Positions 24,433 to 33,585 of a stretch of DNA of 64,000 nt are shown in pieces (position 1 is the stretch's first letter; each line of letters opens with the position of its first letter). The position numbers and the translations under genes were made by a program. This DNA is from Pseudomonadota bacterium. GTDB taxonomy: Bacteria > Pseudomonadota > Gammaproteobacteria > Xanthomonadales > Rhodanobacteraceae. The DNA is taken from positions 348,159 to 412,158 of the forward strand of contig JAKAWV010000001.1 in NCBI GenBank assembly GCA_021827205.1. The letters are read 5' to 3'. The notes below the pieces were generated by a model, which ran no database searches, was not told the origin of the DNA, and saw only the letters and a program-made list of their open reading frames with translations.

Positions 24433-25020
24433 ATGCGATTGGTATTACTCGGTGCGCCCGGCTCGGGCAAAGGCACCCAGGCGACGCGGCTGCAGACCAC
24501 GCTGGGCGTACCGCACATCTCCACCGGTGATCTGCTGCGCTCGGCGGTGGCCGCGGGCACGCCGCTGGGGCTCAAGGCCAAGGCGGTGATGGAGGCCGGG
24601 CAACTGGTCTCCGACGATATCGTGCTGGGCATGCTGGAGCAGCGTCTGGCGCAGGCCGATGCGCAGGGCGGTTTCATTCTCGATGGCTATCCGCGCAACC
24701 TGGTCCAGGTGCAGGCGCTGGAGCAATTGCTCGCGCGCCTCGACCGGCCGCTGGATGCCGTGGTCAAACTGAAGGTGCCGAGCGCGGCGATCATCGCGCG
24801 CACCGAGCTGCGCCACAAAGCCGAGGGTCGCGCCGACGACGATCCCGAAACCGTGCGCAAGCGCCTTGCCGTATACGCCGAGCAGACCGCGCCGGTGGCG
24901 GAGCACTACACCCGCGCCGGCACGCTGCGCATCGTCGATGGCGTCGGCGGGCTCGATGAGGTGTTCGCGCGCATCATGGCCGCGTTGCCTGCCACGCGCG
25001 TCGCCGCGGCGGCGCGCTGA
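24433..25020 (+). CDS. adk: adenylate kinase, short form
   Basis: 195 residues. P-loop GAPGSGKGTQ at 7-16, the AMP-binding HISTGDLLR near 28-36, DGYPRN near 85, and a short LID without the zinc-finger or long insert, so a short-type adenylate kinase as in Xanthomonas. It interconverts AMP plus ATP with two ADP. ATG 24433 is preceded by GGGAGG at the correct distance; an in-frame upstream start at 24373 would add 20 residues ahead of the P-loop strand and is rejected. Mpl follows 29 bp downstream, in probable operon. Confidence 0.95.
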   Translation: MRLVLLGAPGSGKGTQATRLQTTLGVPHISTGDLLRSAVAAGTPLGLKAKAVMEAGQLVSDDIVLGMLEQRLAQADAQGGFILDGYPRNLVQVQALEQLLARLDRPLDAVVKLKVPSAAIIARTELRHKAEGRADDDPETVRKRLAVYAEQTAPVAEHYTRAGTLRIVDGVGGLDEVFARIMAALPATRVAAAAR

Positions 25021-25049
25021 GCCGCGCGCGGCCTCGCGCAAGCATCCCG

Positions 25050-26480
25050 ATGCGGCTGCATATTCTGGGCATCTGCGGCACCTTCATGGGCGGTGTCGCC
25101 GCGCTGGCGCGCGAGCTGGGTCTCGAAGTCGAAGGCTCCGACGCCAACGTGTATCCACCGATGAGCACCCAGCTCGAAGCGCTGGGCATCGCGCTGCAAC
25201 CCGGCTACCGCGCCGAGTATCTGCAGGCCACGCCGCAGCGACCCGCGCCGGATCGGATCGTGGTCGGCAATGCGCTTTCACGCGGCAACGCCGCGATCGA
25301 GTACATGCTCGACGCCGCGCTGGATTACGTCTCCGGCCCGCAGTGGCTGGGCGAAACCGTGTTGCGCGGACGCACGGTGCTGGCCGTGGCCGGCACCCAC
25401 GGCAAGACCACCAGCAGCAGCCTGCTGGCGCATCTGCTGGATGCGGCCGGCACGCAGCCGGGCTTTCTGATCGGCGGCGTGCCCGAGGATTTCGGCGTGT
25501 CGGCGCGGCTGGGCGCCGCGTCGCGCGCGCATGAACACGAACCCTCGTCCGGCGCTGCGCGCCACCTTCTCCCGGTGCGAGAAGGCTGTCCGTTTGTCAT
25601 CGAGGCCGATGAGTACGACACGGCGTTCTTCGACAAACGCTCCAAGTTCGTGCATTACCGGCCGCGCATCGCGGTGCTCAACAATCTCGAATACGACCAC
25701 GCCGATATTTTTCCGGATGTCGCCGCGATCCAGCGCCAGTTTCATCACCTGGTGCGCACCGTGCCGGGCAATGGCCGGCTGATCGTCAACGCCGAGGACG
25801 CGCGCCTGGCCGAGGTGCTGGCGATGGGCTGCTGGACACCGGTGGACAGTTTCGGCATCGACGCCGGCGACTGGCGCGCGCGCCTGCTGGCGGCGGATGG
25901 CAGCGCGTTCGAGGTACGCCGCGGCGCGCAGCACATCGGCACCGTGCGCTGGGATCTGCTCGGCCGGCACAACGTGATGAACGCACTGGCGGCGCTGGCC
26001 GCGGCCAGCGCGGCGGGTGCCGACGCGGCTGCGCTGCTGCCGGCCTTCGCCCGTTTTCGTGGCGTCAAGCGGCGCATGCAACTGATCGGCACGCGCGACG
26101 GTTTGCACATTTACGATGACTTCGCGCACCACCCCAGCGCCATCGCCACCACGCTGGCTGGCCTGCGCGCCAGGGTCGGTGCAGCGCGCATCGTGGCCGT
26201 GCTGGAACCGCGCTCCAACTCGATGCGCGCCGGCGCGCATGCCGCCGGCCTGGCCCCGGCGCTGGCCGTGGCCGATGCGGTGATTCTGTTGGCGCGGCCC
26301 GAACTGGCGTGGGACACCGCGCCGGTGATCGCCGCGCTCGGCGGTCGTGGCGTGGCCGTGCCCGGCATCGATGCGCTGCTGTCCGCGCTCGCCGCGCAGA
26401 CGCGCGCGGGCGACCACGTGGTGTTCATGTCCAACGGCGGTTTCGAGGGCGCGCCACGGCGTTTCGCGATGCACGTCTGA
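25050..26480 (+). CDS. mpl: UDP-MurNAc:L-Ala-gamma-D-Glu-meso-DAP ligase, with a repeat-derived in-frame insert
   Basis: 476-residue Mur-ligase-family enzyme that recycles murein tripeptide by joining it to UDP-MurNAc. It begins LHILGICGTFMGG, has the ATP loop AGTHGKTTSS near 114, VIEADEYDTAFFDKRSKF near 187, and the DDFAHHP segment near 355. Between ARLG and PFVIEADEYD, where the E. coli protein runs straight on, there are about 22 extra residues (AASRAHEHEPSSG...LPVREG). The DNA for them, at 25542-25585, looks like a dispersed intergenic palindromic repeat inserted in frame. The insert falls in a loop before the metal-binding region, so activity may survive. Confidence 0.92.
   Translation: MRLHILGICGTFMGGVAALARELGLEVEGSDANVYPPMSTQLEALGIALQPGYRAEYLQATPQRPAPDRIVVGNALSRGNAAIEYMLDAALDYVSGPQWLGETVLRGRTVLAVAGTHGKTTSSSLLAHLLDAAGTQPGFLIGGVPEDFGVSARLGAASRAHEHEPSSGAARHLLPVREGCPFVIEADEYDTAFFDKRSKFVHYRPRIAVLNNLEYDHADIFPDVAAIQRQFHHLVRTVPGNGRLIVNAEDARLAEVLAMGCWTPVDSFGIDAGDWRARLLAADGSAFEVRRGAQHIGTVRWDLLGRHNVMNALAALAAASAAGADAAALLPAFARFRGVKRRMQLIGTRDGLHIYDDFAHHPSAIATTLAGLRARVGAARIVAVLEPRSNSMRAGAHAAGLAPALAVADAVILLARPELAWDTAPVIAALGGRGVAVPGIDALLSALAAQTRAGDHVVFMSNGGFEGAPRRFAMHV
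25542..25585. repeat. REP-like palindromic repeat inside mpl
   Basis: The 44-bp block starts CCCTCGTCCGGCGC, continues TGCGCGCCACCTTCTCCC and ends GGTGCGAGAAGG. It contains two small inverted repeats (GGCGC/GCGCC and CTTCTC/GAGAAG). It resembles a repeat family that I recall scattered between genes in Xanthomonadales genomes, where the usual ending is a CTTCTCCCGC...GCGGGAGAAGG hairpin. Its presence within a coding frame is unusual. Confidence 0.6.
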
Positions 26481-26544
26481 ATCCGCGGCAGGCGTTTCGC
26501 CGCCGGCGCGCAAACGTCATGCGCCTTGGCAGCGGGTCCACGTG

Positions 26545-27558
26545 TCAGGTCGCGCGCAGGATGAGTTCGACCGGGAGTGTTTCGGTTTGCGCCGGGCGCC
26601 CTTCGATCAGGTCCAGCACTTTCTCGGCGAGCAACACGCCACCCGCCTGCCAGTCCTGGCGCACCGTGGAGATGTTCGGCAGGAACGTGGCGCCGAGGGG
26701 GGTGTCGTCATAACCCACGATCGATACCTCCTTCGGCACGTCAAGGCCGAGATCCTTGAGTGCGCTGATGGCGCCGACCGCCAGCAGATCGCTCGAGGCG
26801 AAGATGGAGTCGAATTTCGCGCCGCGCGCGACCAGCGAGCGCACCGCGTCCATGCCCGCCGCCATGGTGAAGTCATCGCGGCGCATCAGCAGCGGTTTGA
26901 TCCCCTTGCGCGCCAGGGCATCGACGAATCCGTTGAGGCGGTCGAGGATTTCGGGGTGGCCGGGTGGGCCGACGAACACTGGGTGGCGTCGTCCGACGCG
27001 CACGAAATGTTCCGCGACCAGCCGTCCGCCCTGGCGGTTGTCGCTGCCGACCACGACGTGGCTGTCATTGGAGGCGTGGGCGCCCCAGACCACCATCGGC
27101 AGACCCAGCTTGTCGAAGCGCCGCACGGCGTCCTGATGCACACCCTGGCCCAGCAGGATCAAGCCATCGGCGGCATGGATCGCGGTGGCATTGGCATCCT
27201 GCCGCGTGGTGAGCAGCACGCTGTAGCCCGCCGTGGTCAGTGCCTGGGTGATGCCGCCGAGCAGGTTGAGTGGGTAGGGGTCGAGCATCGGGCGGGCGTC
27301 CGAGGGGCGCATCTCGACGATGACGCCCACCGTGCGGCTGTGGCGCAAACGCAGATTGCGCGCGCTGATATTGAGCTTGTAGCCCTGTTCGCGCGCCAGT
27401 ATCTGGATGCGCTCACGCGTGTGCGCATTCACCAGCGAGCTGTCGGCAAGGGCGCGTGAAACCGTGATCTTGGACGTTCCCGCCAAGCGGGCCAGATCCG
27501 CCATGGTCAAGTGGATCGGGGTGTGCGCTTCGGCGCGGGGCTGGCGAGTCTTGCTCAA
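26545..27558 (-). CDS. LacI-family transcriptional regulator of the sugar locus
   Basis: About 337 residues. The DNA-binding helix-turn-helix MADLARLAGTSKITVSRAL lies near residues 19-37 and the hinge helix follows (SARNLRLRHSRTVGVIV). The periplasmic-binding-protein-like sensor ends in the usual GYDDTPLGATFLPNISTVRQD. TTG 27558 is proposed as start because ATG 27504 would leave only a Met before the first HTH helix; the TTG start is not certain. It faces the GH65 fusion gene across a region that contains a 28-bp perfect palindrome over the promoter, so it most likely represses the sugar operon until its inducer, presumably the imported oligosaccharide or a product of it, binds. Confidence 0.87.
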   Translation of the reverse strand: MSKTRQPRAEAHTPIHLTMADLARLAGTSKITVSRALADSSLVNAHTRERIQILAREQGYKLNISARNLRLRHSRTVGVIVEMRPSDARPMLDPYPLNLLGGITQALTTAGYSVLLTTRQDANATAIHAADGLILLGQGVHQDAVRRFDKLGLPMVVWGAHASNDSHVVVGSDNRQGGRLVAEHFVRVGRRHPVFVGPPGHPEILDRLNGFVDALARKGIKPLLMRRDDFTMAAGMDAVRSLVARGAKFDSIFASSDLLAVGAISALKDLGLDVPKEVSIVGYDDTPLGATFLPNISTVRQDWQAGGVLLAEKVLDLIEGRPAQTETLPVELILRAT

Positions 27559-27745
27559 AGGCGGGTCGCATCCGGTAATGACAGGTGCGGCGGCGCAGTC
27601 GCGACGCGGCGGAAGTGACGAGCAACGGTCATGTCTCGCAGTCTCCGGTGTGGCGCGGCCAGCGTCAATGCCGAGGTGATCGGCGCAGTGGCCGTGGCGC
27701 CATGCGGCGGCCGTCATGCGCCGCGAGTGGGCATGTTGCGGTGCA

Positions 27746-27773
27746 TGATATCGATATCTTGATATCGATATCA
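27746..27773. promoter_or_regulatory. LacI-type operator, 28-bp perfect palindrome
   Basis: TGATATCGATATC at 27746-27758 and its exact reverse complement at 27761-27773 are separated by TT. Each arm is itself nearly self-complementary (GATATCGATATC), so two nested symmetric sites exist. It is AT-rich in GC-rich surroundings and sits in the divergent region between lacI and the GH65 fusion gene, 52 bp before the latter's start. Best read as the binding site of the adjacent LacI protein. Confidence 0.8.
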
Positions 27774-27787
27774 TTTGGCTTTAGGAT
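27759..27787 (+). promoter_or_regulatory. sigma-70-type promoter of the GH65 operon, overlapping the operator
   Basis: TTGATA at 27759-27764 and TAGGAT at 27782-27787 are separated by 17 bp and fit -35 and -10 boxes. The -35 box starts at the centre of the palindrome, so repressor binding would block polymerase directly. The transcript would begin near 27794, about 32 nt before the ATG at 27826. Confidence 0.5.
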
Positions 27788-27825
27788 CGCCGCTCACTGG
27801 CACTTGCCGGGGGGTTGAGGTAGCG

Positions 27826-30800
27826 ATGTCCGAGCACACCAGCGCGGAAGCACGACAGGCGGATTGCCACGACCCGTGGCAACTGAACTGGCGCGATGTG
27901 ACCACCGAGGCGGCGCCACGGCTGCAAAGTTTGTGCGCGCTGGCCAATGGCACGCTCGGCGTGCGCGCCGGCGCCGAGGAAGTTCTCACCGACAGCCCGC
28001 GCGTGTTTCTGGCCGGGGTCTGGGAGCGCACGCCGATCCGCTACCACGAGCGTTTCCCGGGTTTTGCGCGCCACACCGAGACGCGGCTGCCGGTTGCGGA
28101 CGCGACCGCGATTCGTGTCGAGCTGGGTTCAGCCGTGCTTGGAGAAGACGGTTGCCGGTGCCTGTCGGATACGCATACGCTGGATTTGCGCGCCGGCTGC
28201 TATCGGCGCAGCGCGTTGTGGCAGACCGAGGCGGGCGCACGCATCGAAATCCACGCCGAGCGTCTAGTGCCTCTGGATGGGCGCGCGGCGCTGGCGCTGC
28301 GCTATCGCATACGCTCGCTCGACTACAGCGGTTCGCTGGCCGTGGAATCCGGCATCAGGCCTGCGGTCGCGGCGGCGCTGCAAGGTGATGACCCGCGCAT
28401 TGGCGCGGTGCTGGAAGGCGGATTGCAGTGGCTGGGCGGCGCGGCGCGTCCCGAGCTGGCCTGGTATGCGCAGCGCACCACGCATAGCGGTATCGCGGTG
28501 GTCTGCGTGCAACGCCAGCACTGGTCCGAAACCGGCCTTTGCGAGGCGGCGGATCACGGCGACGCGGGCGTGGCGCAGCGGGTGGGCACGCAGTTGTCTC
28601 CGGGGCAGGAGGTGGTGCTCGAAAAGTACATCGCCTATGCGTGTTCGCCTGCTGATGCGACCCCGGATCAACCCGCATTGCGCGCGCGCGCCGAGCAGGA
28701 CAGCGCGGCCCTGGCCGCAGCCGGCTTTGATCGATTGTGCGAGCAGCAACGCGCCTGGCTGGAGTCGTTCTGGGCAACGCTGGATCTGCACATTCCGGGA
28801 CAGATCGAGATCGAGCGCGCGCTGCGCTTCGGTCTGTTCCACGTGCAGCAGGCGGTGGCGCGCGATGGCAGCGGTAGCGCGGCAGCCAAGGGACTGAGTG
28901 GCGAGGGTTACGAAGGGCATTTCTTCTGGGATGCCGAGGTGTTCATGCTGCCGGCGCTGGTACTGGTCGCGCCGCAGCTTGCGCGCGGCATGCTGGTCTA
29001 CCGCTATCGCACGCTGGATCGGGCACGAACGCATGCGCGCGAACTCGACCATGCCGAAGGCGCTTTGTACGCATGGCGCACGATCTCCGGCGCCGAGTGC
29101 TCGGCGTATTTCCCGGGCGGCTCGGCGCAGTATCACATCAATGCGGACATCGCCTGGGCGATTCGCCTGTATGTGGATGCCAGCGGCGATGAGGAGTTCA
29201 TGCGCGATGCCGGCGCCGAGATGCTGCTGGAGACGGCGCGCATCTGGATGCAGATCGGCCATTTCAGCGCGCGTCGCGGCGGCGCGTTCTGCATCCATGA
29301 AGTCACCGGTCCGGACGAATACTCGGCGCTGGTCGACAACAATCACTACACCAACCGCATGGCGCAGCAACATCTGCGTGATGCCGCGGCGGTCGCGGAG
29401 TGGATGGCGGCGCGGTATCCGCAGGCCTGGGTGGCGCTGCGTCAGCGTATCGGTTTGCGCGAGCAGGAGCCACGGCAGTGGCGGCGCGCGGCGGACGCGA
29501 TGCATTTGCCCGTGGATGCCGCGCTCGGCATCTATCCGCAAGACGATGGTTTTCTGGATCGGCCACGCCTGCCGGATGAGCTTCACGGCCACGGTGATGG
29601 CCCGCTGCTGTTGCGCCTGCACCCGCTCACGATCTACCGCCACCAGGTATGCAAGCAGGCCGATACCGTGCTGGCGCTCGTTCTCGCGGGCGCCGAGGTC
29701 GACGCCGAATTGAAGCGGCGCACGCTTGAATACTACGAGCAAGTCACCGTGCATGACTCGACGCTCTCCGCATCGAGCTTCGCGGTGCTTGCGGCCATGG
29801 TCGGGCAGACCGCCAAGGCGGAGCGCTATCTGATGGATAGTCTGCGCGTCGATCTGGATGATCTGCACGGCAACACGGCGCATGGCGTGCACCTCGCCGC
29901 CATGGCCGGGAGCTGGCTCGCGCTGAGCCGGGGTTTTGCCGGCCTGCGCGTGGAGCACGATGCCATCGCCTTTGCGCCACGCTGTTCCGAGCACTGGCGG
30001 GGTTACCGCTTCGGCGTGCAGTGGCGAGGCGCGCATCTGCTGGTAACCGTCGATCGCGACGGTGTGCTGTACCAGTTGCACGCGGAGGCCCGCGCACCAC
30101 TGCGGTTGCGTCACTGCGGCGAGCTGCTGCAGATCGAACCGGGCGCGCGCGCGCGCAGGCCGCTGGCGACTGCGCCCGCGTTCGCGGCAGCGGTGTCGGT
30201 CGCGGTGCGCCCCGTGGCAATGGGCTGCATGGCCGTGGTGTTCGACCTCGACGGCGTGCTCGCGGATACCGCATCGCTGCACCTTGCCGCCTGGCGCGAA
30301 CTGGCCGACGAGCTTGGCGTGCCGTTCGATGCGGCGCTCGCGGAGCGCTTGAAAGGCGTGGACCGGCGCGGTTCGCTGGAACTCGTGCTGGGCGCGCGCG
30401 CGCATGAATTCAGTGAGGAACAGAAGCAGGCGCTGGCCGAGCGCAAGAACCAGCGCTACATCCAACGCATCGAGCAGCTCGGCAGCGAGGCGCTGCTGCC
30501 TGGCGCGCACGCAACCCTGGTCGCCGCGCGCGCGGCGGGATTGAAGCTGGCGCTGGCCTCGGCTAGCCGCAACGCGCCGCAGTTGCTGCACAGGCTGGGC
30601 ATCGCCGAATACTTCGATTTCATCGCCGATCCGGTTCGCGCCGGCGCGGCCAAACCGAGCCCGGCGATCTTTCTGGCGGCGGCCGCAGGACTCGGCCTCG
30701 CGCCGCAGACCTGCATCGGCATTGAGGATTCCGCGGCCGGCATCGCCGCGATCCGTGCCGCGGGGATGAGGTCGGTGGGCATCGGCTCCGCCGCGGTGCT

Positions 30801-30945
30801 CGGGGCTGCCGATGTCGTATGCGAATCCCTGACTGATTTCGATCTGGAGTCTGTTTTGGCAAGGACATGGCCAGCGAGTGGCCGCACCCATGCGGCTCAA
30901 CAACAACCTAGGCACACAGGCAATCCGAGGGTGGAGGATCTATGA
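27826..30945 (+). CDS. fusion of GH65 disaccharide phosphorylase and beta-phosphoglucomutase
   Basis: 1039 residues, no signal peptide, so cytoplasmic. Residues about 1-790 form a GH65 enzyme: N-terminal beta-sandwich, an (alpha/alpha)6 barrel with GHFFWDAEVF near 365 and the general-acid Glu in TGPDEY near 496, phosphate-site features such as KQADTVLAL, and a C-terminal beta sheet. From about 799 a HAD-family beta-phosphoglucomutase follows, with DLDGVLADT near 807, ASASRN, AKPSP and IEDSAAGI. GH65 phosphorylases split maltose, trehalose, kojibiose or nigerose with phosphate to beta-glucose 1-phosphate, which the second domain turns into glucose 6-phosphate. Which disaccharide is used is not known. 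ATG 27826 has a GAGG Shine-Dalgarno. ATGA overlap with the next gene. Confidence 0.9.
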   Translation: MSEHTSAEARQADCHDPWQLNWRDVTTEAAPRLQSLCALANGTLGVRAGAEEVLTDSPRVFLAGVWERTPIRYHERFPGFARHTETRLPVADATAIRVELGSAVLGEDGCRCLSDTHTLDLRAGCYRRSALWQTEAGARIEIHAERLVPLDGRAALALRYRIRSLDYSGSLAVESGIRPAVAAALQGDDPRIGAVLEGGLQWLGGAARPELAWYAQRTTHSGIAVVCVQRQHWSETGLCEAADHGDAGVAQRVGTQLSPGQEVVLEKYIAYACSPADATPDQPALRARAEQDSAALAAAGFDRLCEQQRAWLESFWATLDLHIPGQIEIERALRFGLFHVQQAVARDGSGSAAAKGLSGEGYEGHFFWDAEVFMLPALVLVAPQLARGMLVYRYRTLDRARTHARELDHAEGALYAWRTISGAECSAYFPGGSAQYHINADIAWAIRLYVDASGDEEFMRDAGAEMLLETARIWMQIGHFSARRGGAFCIHEVTGPDEYSALVDNNHYTNRMAQQHLRDAAAVAEWMAARYPQAWVALRQRIGLREQEPRQWRRAADAMHLPVDAALGIYPQDDGFLDRPRLPDELHGHGDGPLLLRLHPLTIYRHQVCKQADTVLALVLAGAEVDAELKRRTLEYYEQVTVHDSTLSASSFAVLAAMVGQTAKAERYLMDSLRVDLDDLHGNTAHGVHLAAMAGSWLALSRGFAGLRVEHDAIAFAPRCSEHWRGYRFGVQWRGAHLLVTVDRDGVLYQLHAEARAPLRLRHCGELLQIEPGARARRPLATAPAFAAAVSVAVRPVAMGCMAVVFDLDGVLADTASLHLAAWRELADELGVPFDAALAERLKGVDRRGSLELVLGARAHEFSEEQKQALAERKNQRYIQRIEQLGSEALLPGAHATLVAARAAGLKLALASASRNAPQLLHRLGIAEYFDFIADPVRAGAAKPSPAIFLAAAAGLGLAPQTCIGIEDSAAGIAAIRAAGMRSVGIGSAAVLGAADVVCESLTDFDLESVLARTWPASGRTHAAQQQPRHTGNPRVEDL

Positions 30946-33449
30946 AACACGCACGCACGAATCGAGCTGTACTGGCGTTCGCCATTACCACGGCGCTGGC
31001 CACATTGACGGTCCAGGCACAGGCCGCGGCCGCACCGGCACCGCCAGGGAAAGAAACTGCCGTGGGCGAAAAGGCAGCACCCAAGCACGTGAAGACACTG
31101 CAACAAATCGTCGTTACTGGTGCGCCCACTTACATGGGCGTGAAAAGAATTGACGCCAGCTTCGAGGTGACCGCGCTGTCGCTGAAGGACATCAAGAACA
31201 TCATGCCCTCGAGCTCCGCGGATTTGCTCAAGGTCGTTCCCGGCATCTGGCCGGAGAGCAGCGGCGGCGAAACCGGTCCGAACATCGACGTGGCTGGTTT
31301 TCCGGGGGGTGGCGATGCACCCTATGTCACGTTCGAACTGAACGGCTCGCCGATCTATCCCGTGCCCACATTGTCGTTCATGGACAACTCGTCGATGTTC
31401 AGACTGGACGACACCATCGCCGGCGTGGAAGTGCTGCAAGGAGGACCCTCCGTCATTTTCGGAAACGGCCAGATCGGAGCGGTCGCGAACTTTACCTTGC
31501 GTCAAGGCTCGCCAAAGACCGAAGGCGCCTTCGGCTACACGGTCGGAACCTATGGCTACAATCGCTTTGACGGATTCATGAGCGGCGAAATCAGCCCGGG
31601 CTGGTTTTACAGCGTGGGTGGTTTTTATCGCACCGACCAGATTCGCAATCCGCAATTCCCCGCCAATCAAGGTGGGCAGTTGACGGCGACACTGACGCAT
31701 GATTTGAAGCATGGCAGCATCATGTTCTATGTGCGCGATCTGAACGACAGGAACCAGTTCCTCACCGATGTACCGCTGATTGTCAGTCCGAACGGGCAGA
31801 ACCTGTCAAGTTTCCCGGGGTTTTCCCCTTTGACCGGAACATTTGCCAGTAATGCGTTGCGCATGGCCAACATCCAGGTAACGCCAGGCAATCCGCCCGG
31901 GACAATCAACGCAAATCTGGCCAATGGGCGTGGCGCACACGTGCGCATGTTCGGTTCCAACCTGAACTTGTACTTCCACAACGGCTGGACTTTCAGCAAT
32001 GTGTTCAATGTCACCGACGGGTACATGCCGACCAATGCCTTGTTCAACAACCTCTCACCGGAATCGATGAGCAGTTTCACCGCCAGCGAAATAGCCAGTG
32101 CGAATGCCAATCCCGCCGTGGTAGCGGCAGCCGGTGGGCTCGCCACAAGCGGTACGGCCACGTTTGTCAACGGCGGCGGTGCAGTGAGCCCCAATCAGCC
32201 GGTGGCCTCCCTGGGTTTCTGGGTTGTGAATAACAAGATCCGGTCGTTCAGCGATGAGGCGCGTTTGACGAAGCGTATATTCAAAGGCAATCACCTGACC
32301 GTCGGAACATATCTCGCCAGCTACTCCGCCAACGATACCTGGTACCTTGGCAACAACATGTTGATGACTGCGACAAACAACGCGCAGCCGATCAATCTGA
32401 GTTTGAACAATGGCGCCCAGGTAACCCGCAACGGCTTTATCAGCGGGCCGTTCTACTCGTTGATAGATTCCTTCACCGGGCGTAATATCGCAGGTTATCT
32501 ATACGATCAGTGGCACACCGGTCGCTGGCTGTTTGATGGCGGTGTACGCGTGGAGAATGAGAACCTCAGCGGTTCCGTGTCGAATGATTCGACGGTCAAC
32601 CTCGATGGCAATCCGCTGACACTGTATAACAACAATACCGCGGTCGCCAACGGCACCTATACCCCGGAAAATTTCAATGCCACGCGCACTTCATGGACCT
32701 TGGGGGCGAACTACAAAATCACTCCTGACATGAGCGCGTATGTACGCGCGGATGAGGGCGTGCATTTTCCGAGCTTCGACGATTTGCGCAACGGCACGCC
32801 CTCCGTGCAAAAGGTCAAGAACCTGGAAGTTGGTTTCCGTGCTGAAAAGGGTTCATGGTATGGCAGTGTCACCGCGTATCGTAGAATCTTCACCGGCGTG
32901 CCTTATTCAGTATTCCTGTTCAATGGCACCGTCTTCAATACTGTTTACGGTTCCACTGCGCACGGCATCAACTTCGACGTACGCTGGCGTCCACTTGAGC
33001 ACCTGACTCTGGCGCTGGTTGGCGACTGGGACGACAGCCGCTACACCCACTATGCCTCCGCGGCCGGCCCCGGGCAGGCGGCATACAATTACAATGGCAA
33101 TATGCTGATCCGACAGCCGCGCTGGCAGGCGCGATTCACACCCAGTTACATGATCCCGATGAGTTGGGGTGATCTGCAATTGTTTGCCGCATACAGCAAT
33201 ATCAGTTACTCCTATTCGGATGTTGCCAATTCCCAGTTGTTGCCCTCGTATTACACGTTGGACGCAGGCGCGGTGGCCAGGGTCGGCAAGCATCTCGTAT
33301 TTCGTCTGCAGGGCACCAATCTCACCAACCAGATCGGTCTGACCGAGGGCAATGCCCGTATATTGACCTCGGGCATCTTGAATGGAGTGGAGATGGCGCG
33401 CTCGATATTCGGTCGTGAAATAAGATTCCAGGTCGAGTACAAGCTCTGA
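30942..33449 (+). CDS. TonB-dependent outer-membrane receptor
   Basis: 835 residues with a signal peptide cut near residue 28. A TonB-box-like QIVVTG lies near 50-55, the plug domain has SSADLLKVVPGI and GVEVLQGGPSVIFGNG, and a long beta-barrel ends REIRFQVEYKL, with a terminal hydrophobic residue. It would carry the oligosaccharide across the outer membrane at the expense of TonB energy. It starts on the stop of the GH65 fusion (ATGA), so it is co-regulated by LacI. Its codon use is less GC-rich and contains many Asn codons, unlike the neighbours, a common feature of such receptors but also compatible with transfer. A 19-bp-stem hairpin follows its stop. Confidence 0.92.
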   Translation: MKHARTNRAVLAFAITTALATLTVQAQAAAAPAPPGKETAVGEKAAPKHVKTLQQIVVTGAPTYMGVKRIDASFEVTALSLKDIKNIMPSSSADLLKVVPGIWPESSGGETGPNIDVAGFPGGGDAPYVTFELNGSPIYPVPTLSFMDNSSMFRLDDTIAGVEVLQGGPSVIFGNGQIGAVANFTLRQGSPKTEGAFGYTVGTYGYNRFDGFMSGEISPGWFYSVGGFYRTDQIRNPQFPANQGGQLTATLTHDLKHGSIMFYVRDLNDRNQFLTDVPLIVSPNGQNLSSFPGFSPLTGTFASNALRMANIQVTPGNPPGTINANLANGRGAHVRMFGSNLNLYFHNGWTFSNVFNVTDGYMPTNALFNNLSPESMSSFTASEIASANANPAVVAAAGGLATSGTATFVNGGGAVSPNQPVASLGFWVVNNKIRSFSDEARLTKRIFKGNHLTVGTYLASYSANDTWYLGNNMLMTATNNAQPINLSLNNGAQVTRNGFISGPFYSLIDSFTGRNIAGYLYDQWHTGRWLFDGGVRVENENLSGSVSNDSTVNLDGNPLTLYNNNTAVANGTYTPENFNATRTSWTLGANYKITPDMSAYVRADEGVHFPSFDDLRNGTPSVQKVKNLEVGFRAEKGSWYGSVTAYRRIFTGVPYSVFLFNGTVFNTVYGSTAHGINFDVRWRPLEHLTLALVGDWDDSRYTHYASAAGPGQAAYNYNGNMLIRQPRWQARFTPSYMIPMSWGDLQLFAAYSNISYSYSDVANSQLLPSYYTLDAGAVARVGKHLVFRLQGTNLTNQIGLTEGNARILTSGILNGVEMARSIFGREIRFQVEYKL

Positions 33450-33457
33450 TGGCAATG

Positions 33458-33500
33458 CGGCGCGGATCGCGTGGCAACGCGCCACGCGATCCGCGCCGCG
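33458..33500. terminator. very strong hairpin inside the sugar operon
   Basis: A perfect 19-bp inverted repeat: the left arm 33458-33476 begins GCGGCGCGG and ends GCGTGGC, the right arm 33482-33500 is its exact complement, and the loop is 5 nt (AACGC). It starts 8 bp after the TonB-receptor stop. There is no T-run. It could stabilise the upstream mRNA 3' end, or attenuate transcription into the next gene. Confidence 0.6.
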
Positions 33501-33585
33501 CTGATTTCCGTGGCTGGCGGCAGCGTTCACCGATTCCGCCGGATGAGGTCAACCCGACTTGCTGGAGCTGTCCTTGAGTGCGCGC

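Noticed and set aside
28264..30915. An 883-codon open frame on the - strand
   Set aside because: Antisense to the GH65 fusion; its composition (His, Arg, Gln rich) has no family features.
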